Positions 7,599 to 14,687 are shown, counted from the stretch's first letter. The stretch: DNA of 34,526 nucleotides from Treponema sp. (GCA_009778545.1 WRJO01000012.1:1-34526); one strand, 5' to 3'. The notes: generated by a model not told the origin, from the sequence alone. Translations and numbers: made by a program.

Positions 7599-8546
7599 TC
7601 AAATGATATACTGGCATTTTTTTCCTGAAAGTACGTCGATAAGGTTTCGAACCGACATATTGGCCATATTCTCAGTCGACTCTCTGGTGTGGGATGCGGT
7701 GTGCGGGGTAAGCACAACATTTTCCAGATCAAAGAGCGGAAGCCTTGGCGTTGGCTCTGCCTCGTAAACATCCAGGGCCATGCCTCCCAGGTGCCCGGAG
7801 GCCATTATCTCATATGCCGCATCTTCGTCGATGAGGCCGCCCCTTGCTGTGTTCACAATGATTGCGTCTTTTTTCATCGCCTTCATCACGTCAGCGGAAA
7901 TGATATGCCTGGTCTCGCCGTTCAGGGGCAGGTGCAGGCAGAGAAAGTCCGCCTCCCTGATGACCGCGTCGAAATCCGCCTCGAATATGCCGTTTGCTGC
8001 GGCATATTTCCGGTCGATAAAGGGATCGTAAGCGATGACCTTCATGGAAAAGCCCGCCGCCCGCCGCGCCACCGCCTTTCCTACCGCGCCCAGGCCCAGA
8101 ATGCCGATGGTTTTTTCATAAAGTTCCGTGCCGACGGAGCGCGGCCACTGGCCTTCCAGCATTTTTTTGTTGAGTACCGGCACTTTGCGGGCCGCGCAGA
8201 GGAGCAGGGCGAAGGTAAGGTCGGCGACGGCCTGGGAATTTGCCCCTGGCGTGTTGCAGACGACCACGTTCCTTGCCTTGGCCGCCGCCAAATCCACGCG
8301 GTCAACGCCGACGCCGTAGCGGGAGATAACCTTGAGGTTCGGCGCGCTTTCGATAACTTTGGCGGTGAAATAATCCAGACCGGCGACGCAGCCGTCGCAA
8401 TCCGAAATCATGGGGATAAGCTCGTCTTCCGAAAGGGGTTTTCCGCAGTTGTTAAAAACCAGAGTGTCGGCAAAAGCGCGAAGCATAGCAATTGCGGGAC
8501 TGCCGGATTCCGGATTGAAAGAAGTAGGGGTGATCAGGATTTTCAT
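7599..8546 (-). CDS. D-isomer-specific 2-hydroxyacid dehydrogenase (phosphoglycerate dehydrogenase-like)
   Basis: The 315-residue protein has the full fold of the family: an N-terminal catalytic half, a Rossmann NAD-binding core with GLGAVGKAVARRAAGFSMKV, the catalytic Arg region NTARGGLIDE, the Glu in DVYEAEP and the His in LTPHTASHT. Members reduce 2-keto acids or oxidise 2-hydroxyacids with NAD(H). The C-terminal ACT domain of long SerA proteins is absent, so it could be a short 3-phosphoglycerate dehydrogenase or another hydroxyacid enzyme; the sequence does not settle the substrate. It lies 26 nt downstream of the deacetylase gene in the same direction. No ribosome site is evident before ATG 8546. 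Confidence 0.92.
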   Translation of the reverse strand: MKILITPTSFNPESGSPAIAMLRAFADTLVFNNCGKPLSEDELIPMISDCDGCVAGLDYFTAKVIESAPNLKVISRYGVGVDRVDLAAAKARNVVVCNTPGANSQAVADLTFALLLCAARKVPVLNKKMLEGQWPRSVGTELYEKTIGILGLGAVGKAVARRAAGFSMKVIAYDPFIDRKYAAANGIFEADFDAVIREADFLCLHLPLNGETRHIISADVMKAMKKDAIIVNTARGGLIDEDAAYEIMASGHLGGMALDVYEAEPTPRLPLFDLENVVLTPHTASHTRESTENMANMSVRNLIDVLSGKKCQYII

Positions 8547-8572
8547 AATAATTACATTCTATTTATTACCGT

Positions 8573-10213
8573 TTATTTGTCAATGAGAGCGGATGCCGAG
8601 GACAGGTTGTAGCCCTGTTCGATAAGGTCTTGATGGAGTTCGGCAAGCAGGCCCGCCAATTCCGGCGACCAGGCGTGGCCGATCATTACCGCGCTGCCCT
8701 TCCATGCGGCGAGTGCAAGGCCGTCGTTGATCGCCCTGCCCATCGAAGCGCGGTCCTGCCCGTTGTCGATGAATATGTTGCGCTCGCCGATTTTTATGCC
8801 CATGCCCTGCGCGGCGGCGGGGACGGCGGTTTCGGCGGTTGTCCGCGAATCGAGAAAGCGTATCCCCTGGTCGCGGCAAAACGCCAGCACGGTTTCCATC
8901 ATCTGCCTGTCCGCCGTGATTTTTGATCCCTGGTGGTTGTTCATTCCGGCGACGGGGCCGATTTCGGCTATGTTTCGGCGCAGCACCGCCTGTACCTCGG
9001 CAGCCGTCATCTCCGAGTAGATCGCGCCCGGCCCCGGATTCTGTCCGCCTGCAGCCTCCATCGGCTGGTGGAGGAAGACTTCTTTTCCCGCCGCCCGTAT
9101 ACGCCGGGCGGCCTCCGCCGACCATGGTAGGCCGGGCAGGACGGCGATGGTCAGGGGGCCGGGAAAACCGAGAAAGGGTTCCAGTTCGTGCAGGTTGTTA
9201 CCCGCGTCGTCGATGATGAACGCCACCGACCCACGGTGAACCGGCTTTGGCGGCTGCTCCGGCGGATGCGCCGTCCTTGTCAGGGCTGCGGGAACAGGCG
9301 CCGGCCTTGCTGCAGCAACGGGAACCGGCATAGGTGTTGCCGGCGGCGCGGCTGGCGGCGTTGTTGTCGCGCCAGGGGTGACAGTCACCGTTTTCGGCGG
9401 GGCAGGAACTGGCGGTGCGGTCGCTGCCGGTGTCGGCGGCGCGGCGGCAGGCGGCGTTGCTGCCGGCGCGGCGGCGGCAGGTGCGGGAGTTGCCATCGTG
9501 GGGGCGGCTGCCACCGGTTTTGGCGGCGCTGCGGTCGTGTTGGGTGTTGCCGGTGCAATAGCGACCGGTGCTGGAGATGCCGTGTTTGGGGCAGTTGGCG
9601 CCGATCTTGCCGGCGGTGCGGTCGTTGCCGGTGTCGGCGGAGCGACGGTCGATGCGGGCGTTGTCGGCGCTGCGGCGGCAGATGCGGGAGTTGCCGTCGC
9701 GGGGGCGGCTGCCACCGATTTTGGCGGCGCTGCGGTCGTGTTGGGTGTTGCCGGTGCAACAGCGACCGGTGCTGGAGATGCCGTGTTTGGGGTAGTTGGC
9801 GCCGATCTTGCCGGCGGTGCGGTCGCTGCCGGTGTCGGCGGCGTGGCGGCGACAGGCGGCGTTGTTGCCGTCGCAGGGGCAGCCGGAGCGGAAACCGGCG
9901 GCGGCTTTTCTGTTGCCACCGGTTCTGGCGCTGCAGGTTCAGCCGCCGCCGCTTCTGCCAGGGCATCGCCGGTATTCCTGGCCGGGCTAAAGTAAACCGC
10001 CGACACAGCGATAATTGCTGAAACGGCAATCAGCGAGGCGGTCAGCAGCACCGCGTACCAGACATCGGTGGAGGTGATTTTTTTGGACCTTCTGCCGGTC
10101 CTCCCCTTGCTCCGCTTCTTCCTGACAGCCGGTACAGACGTTTTTCTCCTTTTTTTACCGGTCACAGAAGGCGGCCTTTTGGTTTTCGAGCTGGTTTTCC
10201 TGATTTCTGCCAC
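8573..10213 (-). CDS. Membrane-anchored divergent polysaccharide deacetylase (YibQ-like)
   Basis: The 546-residue protein has a very basic cytoplasmic N-terminus (1-50), one transmembrane helix (about 51-75), a long Pro/Ala/Thr linker (about 80-325) and a C-terminal divergent polysaccharide deacetylase domain (326-546; FIIDDAG, HQPMEA, NNHQGSK, LDSRTT). Known YibQ relatives are periplasmic and thought to act on envelope polysaccharide, but their activity is poorly established. The linker is encoded by 201-bp tandem repeats and could span the periplasm or peptidoglycan. The GTG start at 10213 sits 8 nt after a GATAAT hexamer and has only a weak AGGG ribosome site. It diverges from the operator-bearing promoter of the OB-fold/LuxR unit, so the two may be co-regulated. 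The domain call is firm; the substrate is unknown. Confidence 0.9.
   Translation of the reverse strand: MAEIRKTSSKTKRPPSVTGKKRRKTSVPAVRKKRSKGRTGRRSKKITSTDVWYAVLLTASLIAVSAIIAVSAVYFSPARNTGDALAEAAAAEPAAPEPVATEKPPPVSAPAAPATATTPPVAATPPTPAATAPPARSAPTTPNTASPAPVAVAPATPNTTAAPPKSVAAAPATATPASAAAAPTTPASTVAPPTPATTAPPARSAPTAPNTASPAPVAIAPATPNTTAAPPKPVAAAPTMATPAPAAAAPAATPPAAAPPTPAATAPPVPAPPKTVTVTPGATTTPPAAPPATPMPVPVAAARPAPVPAALTRTAHPPEQPPKPVHRGSVAFIIDDAGNNLHELEPFLGFPGPLTIAVLPGLPWSAEAARRIRAAGKEVFLHQPMEAAGGQNPGPGAIYSEMTAAEVQAVLRRNIAEIGPVAGMNNHQGSKITADRQMMETVLAFCRDQGIRFLDSRTTAETAVPAAAQGMGIKIGERNIFIDNGQDRASMGRAINDGLALAAWKGSAVMIGHAWSPELAGLLAELHQDLIEQGYNLSSASALIDK
9417..9841 (-). repeat. 201-bp in-frame tandem repeat in the deacetylase linker
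   Basis: The marker GCGGTCGCTGCCGGTGTCGG recurs at 9417, 9618 (one mismatch) and 9819, exactly 201 bp apart. Another anchor, TGCGGGAGTTGCC, occurs at 9482 and 9683. There are about two full copies, each encoding 67 Pro/Ala-rich residues; sequence outside the array is a looser version. High identity indicates recent expansion by slippage or unequal recombination, in frame. Confidence 0.9.
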
Positions 10214-10267
10214 TTTGCCCTATTATCGGCAGAATTTGGCTAATAGCGGGAAGTTAGTGAGAGCCAA

Positions 10268-10356
10268 CCTACCCATTTTTGTAGGTATTTACCGGCAAAA
10301 AACAGGCAATCCTACCAGATTTTGTAGATTGTCAATGCATTTTTCCGGCGTATATT
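10268..10356 (+). promoter_or_regulatory. Promoter P1 with two LuxR-type operator sites 43 bp apart
   Basis: Site 1 (10268-10285) is CCTACCCATTTTTGTAGG and site 2 (10311-10328) is CCTACCAGATTTTGTAGA. Both fit CCTACCNNNTTTTGTAGR, an imperfect dyad of CCTAC and GTAGG half-sites. A -35 TTGTCA (10329-10334) abuts site 2 and is followed by a 16-bp spacer and TATATT (10351-10356). This is the geometry of an activator touching polymerase at the -35. The TAC-C core resembles known NarL/LuxR-type heptamers. The same arrangement recurs at 12653-12742. Inference: the membrane LuxR protein encoded downstream binds here. Confidence 0.7.
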
Positions 10357-10369
10357 TTTGTCAAACATG

Positions 10370-10393
10370 TTTTCAGCATGAAAATCATTTTCA
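10370..10393 (+). other. Two mutually exclusive leader hairpins next to the ribosome site
   Basis: TTTTCA, TGAAAA and TTTTCA follow each other with 3-nt spacers, so the middle strand can pair with either neighbour. The second stem ends at the AGGAGG ribosome site of the 23-residue ORF. The stems are short and AT-rich, so any effect on translation is speculative. Confidence 0.35.
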
Positions 10394-10404
10394 GGAGGTA
10401 TACT

Positions 10405-10476
10405 ATGAGAAAGTATACGGCGGTTTGTGTTTTCAGCCTGGTAATGCTCATTAAGGCTGCCAGCGTTTTTGTATAA
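10405..10476 (+). CDS. 23-residue hydrophobic ORF (leader peptide or remnant signal peptide)
   Basis: ATG at 10405 has an excellent AGGAGG ribosome site 6 nt upstream and opens a 23-codon frame (MRKYTAVCVFSLVMLIKAAS...) ending in TAA at 10476. It is the first ORF after promoter P1 and ends 21 nt before the OB-fold gene. It looks like a signal peptide or single transmembrane helix, with a positively charged start and a hydrophobic core. It may be a translated leader, a small membrane protein, or what remains of an exported protein gene. I recognise no family. It is absent from the ORF track because of its length. Confidence 0.5.
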   Translation: MRKYTAVCVFSLVMLIKAASVFV

Positions 10477-10497
10477 TTGGGATACGGGAGGTATGCA

Positions 10498-11178
10498 ATG
10501 AAAAAGAATGCATTCTTTGGCGTTTGTTGTTTTTTGCTATTGTGCACACCGGTTATTGTTCGCGGGCAGGGTTTTAACGGACCGGGCGCGGATGCATCCA
10601 GGCCGGGCCAGCCGGCGGCGTTCTTTGAGCCAATTCCGGTGAGTCAGGTAAAAACCCTTCCCAAAGATTCGTGGGTGGTATTGTCCGGAAATATTGTCAA
10701 TACGCTGCCGGGGGGCAAGTACTATACATTCAGGGATTCCTCCGGGGATATTACCGTTGAAATTGAGCCGAAAGTATGGAGGGGTTTATCTGTTGAAGCG
10801 TCTGACAGGGTTACCATCAGCGGCGAAATAGAAATAAAGAAAGGGCAGGTTTCAGTCGAGGTAAAAGCCGTGACCGGGTCCGGCAGAATCAATGCCAGGC
10901 AGGGACAGGCCGTTACTGCCGCCCAGCCCATTACCGTTGATGAGGCAAAGAATCTTCCCAATGGTTCATGGGTAATAATAGCCGGAAGCATAGCCAGCTC
11001 TTTGGGGAAGGACTATTATTCATTCGGCGATGCTACAGGGGATATAACAGTCGAAATTGAACGGGATATCTGGAGAGGATTGTCGGTCGGAGTATCTGAC
11101 GTTGTTGAAATTCACGGTAAGCTGGAAATTAAAAGAGGGCTGTTCTCAATAGAAGTAGAAGCCATTCGAAAAATGTAG
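10498..11178 (+). CDS. Exported protein with two YgiW/YdeI-type OB-fold (BOF) domains
   Basis: The ORF track begins at a TTG (10477), but ATG 10498 follows a GGGAGGT ribosome site and starts a signal peptide (MKKNAFFGVCCFLLLCTPVIVRGQ), giving 226 residues. After GFNGP, the family's usual mature start, come two tandem copies of the bacterial OB-fold domain (about 40-130 and 145-226). Each has the pattern W(V)xxxGxI...YxFxDxxGDITVEIExxxWRGLSV...VxIxGxxE. Escherichia coli YgiW/YdeI have one domain and are linked to envelope stress tolerance; ligand binding is unproven. Two domains in one chain suggest internal duplication. It lies 22 nt before the membrane LuxR gene, in the same transcript from P1. 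Confidence 0.88.
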   Translation: MKKNAFFGVCCFLLLCTPVIVRGQGFNGPGADASRPGQPAAFFEPIPVSQVKTLPKDSWVVLSGNIVNTLPGGKYYTFRDSSGDITVEIEPKVWRGLSVEASDRVTISGEIEIKKGQVSVEVKAVTGSGRINARQGQAVTAAQPITVDEAKNLPNGSWVIIAGSIASSLGKDYYSFGDATGDITVEIERDIWRGLSVGVSDVVEIHGKLEIKRGLFSIEVEAIRKM

Positions 11179-11200
11179 GTTTCGCGGCGGGAGTATTTTT

Positions 11201-12634
11201 ATGAGGGCATGGCTGGCTGCGGCTGTCATCAAACTTTTTCAAACAAGGGACGAACTTTCCTTTCGCAATATCAGGGGAAATTTGTGGCCCGCCCTTTTGG
11301 CCTTTCCCCTTGCCGTCATTATGGGGAATTTGCGGTACTATGACCACGGTTTCGCATTCATAGGTTTCAGATCGTCCCAATTGATGTTTTTTCTTCTGGG
11401 ACTTGGCCATCTCACCCTGGCCTTTACGCCCAGACGGTTTATCATCCCGCTCCTCCGTCTGGCGGCGCTTGCTTCCGCCGTCCTCCTGCCCTTTCTGATT
11501 TTCCTGCCGGCAGGATTGGCACAATATGTCCTTTACATGGTTTTTAAATATTTTAACGGCTTATGCGCCGCATGTGCATTTTACCTGTTCTGTTTTGTTT
11601 TGAACAATGTCGAACGCCTCGCCGGCCTTGCCCTCATTCAGCTGTACTACGGGTTTTACTATGCCACCCGTAGTATATTTCCCGCAGTTCATGCGGCAGG
11701 CGAAACGCCGGTCGGGCTTGTGGTGATGGCGGTTTTTCTGACAGCGGTTTTTTCATTCCGGGCGAAGCAGCAGTCCGGCCAAAGCCTGGAAATGAACACC
11801 GGCGGTGACGGCAGAGGCTCGGGCGTTCCCTTTGTTTTCGGTTTGGGCGTTGTTCATTACATGATCATGAGCATGAGCAATTACATCGACTGGACGGAAC
11901 ACAGTATTTCCAATTTGGCTTTTGGGCTGGGAACCGTTTTGTCTATCGTCCTGGTGATAATCATCCAACTGTTAAAAGGCCGCAACGCCCTGTACATCTG
12001 GCTCATGTTCCTGGTCTTTACTCTGTTTGGCCTTGCCGCCCTCCTGTACGATACGCCGATTAGCGTTAATTCCGGCTCTTTTGCCTACGGCCTGGGCGAC
12101 AGCCTTGGTTTTATCATCCTGTACTACCTGTGCGCCGGAGCCGTTAAGCGCAGCAGGTCGCTGCGGATGTTCAGGCTCTACTGCCTGGTGTATTTCGTCG
12201 AGCATTTTATCATTTCCGGCTTCTTTTCTTTTTACTTTTTTACCTATGACGGGCCGGACAAGGCGCTGGCTTTCGGCATTGTGCTGGTTCTGGTCTGCTT
12301 GTGCCTGCTGTTCATGCCGCTCATACAAAAAAAGCTGTTTGATGCCGACTGGACAGACGGCCTTTATCTGCGCGACATGGAGGGGTATTCGCGCCCCCTT
12401 GCAAAAACGGAAGAGATCAATGACAGGGACCGCCTGAACCTGACTCCCCGCGAGAAAGAAATTTTTACCATGCTGCTGGAGGGCATATCGCCCAAGGAAA
12501 TCGCCTTTACCCTTAAGGTCAGCTACGACACGGTGTGCTTTCACCAAAAAAACCTGTACCGCAAATTGGGCATTCAGAGCAGAATGGAACTTTTTGCCCG
12601 GTACTCGTCCGCTCAAAAAATAAAATCCGTTTAG
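11201..12634 (+). CDS. Polytopic membrane protein with C-terminal LuxR HTH
   Basis: The 477-residue protein has about 12 hydrophobic segments over residues 25-385 and a LuxR-type HTH at its C-terminus (about 412-470: LTPREKEIFTMLLEGISPKEIA...TVCFHQKNLYRKLGI). The architecture, a transporter-like membrane part with a cytoplasmic DNA-binding tail, is known from anaerobes as membrane LuxR regulators. It would sense a ligand or membrane state and activate from the membrane. The ATG at 11201 has GGGAG 8 nt upstream. It is the last gene of the P1 unit. The two near-identical operator pairs flank it (P1 upstream, P2 just downstream), which makes it the prime candidate for their binder. No Asp-containing receiver is present. 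The ligand is unknown. Confidence 0.88.
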   Translation: MRAWLAAAVIKLFQTRDELSFRNIRGNLWPALLAFPLAVIMGNLRYYDHGFAFIGFRSSQLMFFLLGLGHLTLAFTPRRFIIPLLRLAALASAVLLPFLIFLPAGLAQYVLYMVFKYFNGLCAACAFYLFCFVLNNVERLAGLALIQLYYGFYYATRSIFPAVHAAGETPVGLVVMAVFLTAVFSFRAKQQSGQSLEMNTGGDGRGSGVPFVFGLGVVHYMIMSMSNYIDWTEHSISNLAFGLGTVLSIVLVIIIQLLKGRNALYIWLMFLVFTLFGLAALLYDTPISVNSGSFAYGLGDSLGFIILYYLCAGAVKRSRSLRMFRLYCLVYFVEHFIISGFFSFYFFTYDGPDKALAFGIVLVLVCLCLLFMPLIQKKLFDADWTDGLYLRDMEGYSRPLAKTEEINDRDRLNLTPREKEIFTMLLEGISPKEIAFTLKVSYDTVCFHQKNLYRKLGIQSRMELFARYSSAQKIKSV

Positions 12635-12652
12635 CCTTTTGATAATGACCAT

Positions 12653-12742
12653 CCTACCCGGTTTTGTAGGGTAAAAACGGGCTAAAACAGGCCAACCTAC
12701 CGGATTTTGTAGATAGCCAGCGCATTATTTCGTCCCTATATT
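12653..12742 (+). promoter_or_regulatory. Promoter P2 with two LuxR-type operator sites 43 bp apart
   Basis: Site 3 (12653-12670) is CCTACCCGGTTTTGTAGG and site 4 (12696-12713) is CCTACCGGATTTTGTAGA. Their start-to-start spacing is 43 bp, exactly as in P1. Next to site 4 come TAGCCA (12714-12719), a 17-bp spacer and TATATT (12737-12742). The leader after the -10 also resembles that of P1 (TATATTTTT near the -10, CATG...TCAGGAGG before the start). P2 drives the TRL-like and Flg_new lipoproteins. Confidence 0.7.
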
Positions 12743-12761
12743 TTTACAAGCAGGTCAAAAA

Positions 12762-12777
12762 TGTTCTGTACAGAACA
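12762..12777 (+). other. Perfect 16-bp palindrome in the P2 leader
   Basis: TGTTCTGTACAGAACA is self-complementary over its full length and starts about 12 bases after the expected transcription start of P2. It could be an operator for a second regulator. An RNA hairpin would need an unpaired loop and would be shorter. Confidence 0.45.
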
Positions 12778-12811
12778 CTCGACATGCAAATTTGTCATCA
12801 GGAGGATGCTT

Positions 12812-13126
12812 ATGAAAAAATTGTTTTGGGTAATGCTGGTAATGGTGCCGGCATTGGGGCTGATGCTTGGAAGCTGCGCATCTGGACCCGCGCTGTCATT
12901 GTTCAACGGACCGCACCCGACTCTGAGCAGTGTGAACGCCGTTTCAGAAAAGACGGGGACGGCTTCATCGACGGTGGTCTTTGGATTCGGGAGAACAACG
13001 TATCCCACCATATCGGAAGCTGCCGGAAATGGAGGAATAACAAAAATCGCAACCGTTGAGTATTACAACAAGCCGTTTTTCTTCAGATTGTTTGTCCAAT
13101 ACACAACGATTGTAACAGGGGAATAG
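12812..13126 (+). CDS. TRL-like family lipoprotein
   Basis: From ATG 12812 (GGAGG ribosome site upstream) the protein has 104 residues; the ORF track adds 17 unlikely residues. A lipoprotein signal ends LMLGSCAS. The rest matches the small TRL-like family pattern: SEKTGTASSTVVFGFG, then a helix with AAGNGGITKIATVEY and a final strand ending YTTIVTGE. The function of TRL-like proteins is not established; they are small exported proteins, often with a lipobox. It is the first gene of the P2 unit. A stem-loop overlaps its stop codon and could set the expression ratio to the next gene. Confidence 0.82.
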   Translation: MKKLFWVMLVMVPALGLMLGSCASGPALSLFNGPHPTLSSVNAVSEKTGTASSTVVFGFGRTTYPTISEAAGNGGITKIATVEYYNKPFFFRLFVQYTTIVTGE

Positions 13127-13168
13127 CATTCCCATAATCACGTTTCGCAAAAACGCAGATTATCTGCG
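13119..13168 (+). other. Stem-loops between the two P2 lipoprotein genes
   Basis: GGGAAT-AGC-ATTCCC (13119-13133) overlaps the TRL stop codon, and CGCAGA-TTA-TCTGCG (13154-13168) follows. Neither has a T tract, so they are not classical terminators. Partial termination, RNA processing or 3'-end protection are possible. Confidence 0.4.
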
Positions 13169-13200
13169 GCAGAATTATTGCCTGTTAAGGAGGGCGCAAA

Positions 13201-13563
13201 ATGAAAACAAAAAGATGGTTTATGGCTTTATCGGCTGCTATGGCAGTTGCTCTTGTTCTTGGAGGATGCAACTGGGAACACGATGAGGATGACGACGATC
13301 ACCGTAAAAAGAACGGCAGCGAAATCCCCGGCTACCAAGCCTATTACGCAGTCGATTTTATCGTTACGGGCGGCCCAATTCCCCCGCCTGATCAAAACGT
13401 GAAATGCGGGGAAAGGGCTGCCGAACCGGTGGTGAGAGACGCATCGAATGCGATCATCCCGGTCGACTGGTATTCGGATCAGCAGTTTACCGTACCGTAT
13501 TATTTTAACATTCCTGTTACCAATGACATTACGCTGTACGGCAAATGGGAGGACGACGGATAA
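13201..13563 (+). CDS. Lipoprotein with a single Flg_new (Listeria-Bacteroides) repeat
   Basis: The 120-residue protein has a lipoprotein signal (VLGGCNW), an acidic/basic stretch (EHDEDDDDHRKK), and one domain at about 47-118 that fits the Flg_new/InlB B-repeat pattern (YYAVDFIVTGG...WYSDQQFTVPYYFNIPVTNDITLYGKW). These beta-grasp modules usually occur in tandem in large surface proteins; a stand-alone lipidated single module is unusual. A role in surface display or adhesion is inference only. AAGGAGGGC precedes ATG 13201. It shares the P2 transcript with the TRL-like gene unless the intervening stem-loops terminate it. Confidence 0.82.
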   Translation: MKTKRWFMALSAAMAVALVLGGCNWEHDEDDDDHRKKNGSEIPGYQAYYAVDFIVTGGPIPPPDQNVKCGERAAEPVVRDASNAIIPVDWYSDQQFTVPYYFNIPVTNDITLYGKWEDDG

Positions 13564-13574
13564 TCGGGCGAAAC

Positions 13575-14441
13575 CTACATCGCCTCAAGCGCGCCGAATT
13601 TTCTGAGTTCGTCGGCCTGGCTGCGGATTTTCGCGATGGCCTTCATCTCTATCTGGCGGACCGTTTCCGGCGAAAGGTCCATTTTGTCGCCGATTTCCTT
13701 GAGCGTGTGGGGTTCGCCGTCTTCAAGCTGGTAGCGGTAGGCGAGCACTTGGCGCTCCCTGTCCTTGAGCCGTTCAAGAAACCGCCGCGCGCCTTCGCGG
13801 TAGTAATTCCGGAACAACGTCCGCTCGGGGCTGTAGGTGTAGTCCTCGTGGATCTCCATCGTCGCGCCCGAGTCTTCCTTGTTGTTGTCCAGTTCCAGGG
13901 GCAGGGGGCCGGAGCTCATGTTGATGATAAAGTCGATGTCGCGTACGGGAATCCCCAGTTCGTCGGCAATGTCTTCGGTGCGGGGCTGGTGCATTAAAGT
14001 CTGGCTAAGGGTGTGGTAGGTATGCTGAATCCTCCTGAGGATCTCCTCTTTCCGGTGGGGCAGCCTGACGATGCGGCGTTTGTTGGTGAGGTAGCGGATG
14101 ATAAACTGGCGAATCCACCATGCGGCGTAGGTGCAAAAACGGACGTTTTTCGCGTGGTCATATTTTTCCGCCGCGTGCATCAGTCCGAGGTTGCCCTCCT
14201 GGATAAGGTCTATGAAGGGAACGTCGCGGGCGACGTAGGAACGGGCAATTTTTACCACAAGCCGGAGGTTGGCACGGATTAGTTTGTGCAGGGCTTCCTT
14301 GTTTCCCTGCTGGACAAGGCGGGACAGGGTGATTTCTTCTTCAAAATCCAGGAGAGGGTATGCCTTTATCTGGTCGAAATAAATCCGAAGGAGTTCTTCG
14401 TTTTCCGTCTTTCTGTACCCCGACCTGCCTGAACTTTTCAT
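13575..14441 (-). CDS. RpoD/RpoS-like group 2 sigma-70 factor
   Basis: The 288-residue protein carries regions 1.2 to 4.2 of sigma-70: LLRIYFDQIKAYPLL (1.2), NLRLVVKIARSYV...LIQEGNLGLMHAAEKYD (2.1-2.2), FCTYAAWWIRQFIIRYL (2.3-2.4) and a region 4 HTH (LKEIGDKMDLSPETVRQIEMKAI). It lacks the long region 1.1 and non-conserved insert of a housekeeping RpoD, so it is a group 2 alternative factor, comparable in size to RpoS. The track start at 14501 lies upstream of the expected transcription start of the sigma-54 promoter (near 14498). ATG 14441, with GGAGAGG just before it, is therefore preferred. It converges with the lipoprotein gene. The regulon cannot be read from this window. Confidence 0.92.
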   Translation of the reverse strand: MKSSGRSGYRKTENEELLRIYFDQIKAYPLLDFEEEITLSRLVQQGNKEALHKLIRANLRLVVKIARSYVARDVPFIDLIQEGNLGLMHAAEKYDHAKNVRFCTYAAWWIRQFIIRYLTNKRRIVRLPHRKEEILRRIQHTYHTLSQTLMHQPRTEDIADELGIPVRDIDFIINMSSGPLPLELDNNKEDSGATMEIHEDYTYSPERTLFRNYYREGARRFLERLKDRERQVLAYRYQLEDGEPHTLKEIGDKMDLSPETVRQIEMKAIAKIRSQADELRKFGALEAM

Positions 14442-14507
14442 AGCCTCTCCATTTTTTGCCTGTTCCTGTCTCAGAGCCAGATTCTGAAACAAATATGCCA
14501 TTTATCT

Positions 14508-14524
14508 AGCAAATTCCATGCCAA
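14508..14524 (-). promoter_or_regulatory. Sigma-54 (-24/-12) promoter of the sigma-factor gene
   Basis: On the minus strand TTGGCATGGAATTTGCT matches the RpoN consensus YTGGCACGRNNNTTGCW at all but one defined position (T for C), with correct GG-GC spacing. Transcription would start near 14498, giving a leader of about 57 nt to ATG 14441. Confidence 0.75.
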
Positions 14525-14665
14525 GTTGCTGTTTTTTTTAAAATATTTTGTAATTCCTTATGGGGTAACGACTTAGGAATTCGCAATTTAGGCCGGATCG
14601 GAAAATATTAGGCGAAATGTATACTTTTTCATATTTTTAACCATATAGAAATCATAATGCCTGCG

Positions 14666-14674
14666 TGATATATT
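14666..14674 (+). promoter_or_regulatory. Extended -10 before the YciO-like gene
   Basis: TGATATATT fits an extended -10 (TGN plus TATATT). The start codon at 14688 lies 13 nt downstream with no ribosome site between, so the message would have a leader of only about 7 nt. Confidence 0.45.
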
Positions 14675-14687
14675 TATGTGAACACAT

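Noticed and set aside
9188-10021. 277-residue Cys/Arg-rich ORF and the 205-residue Gly/Ala ORF on the plus strand
   Set aside because: They are the complement of the Pro/Ala linker repeats of the deacetylase; periodic composition explains the open frames.
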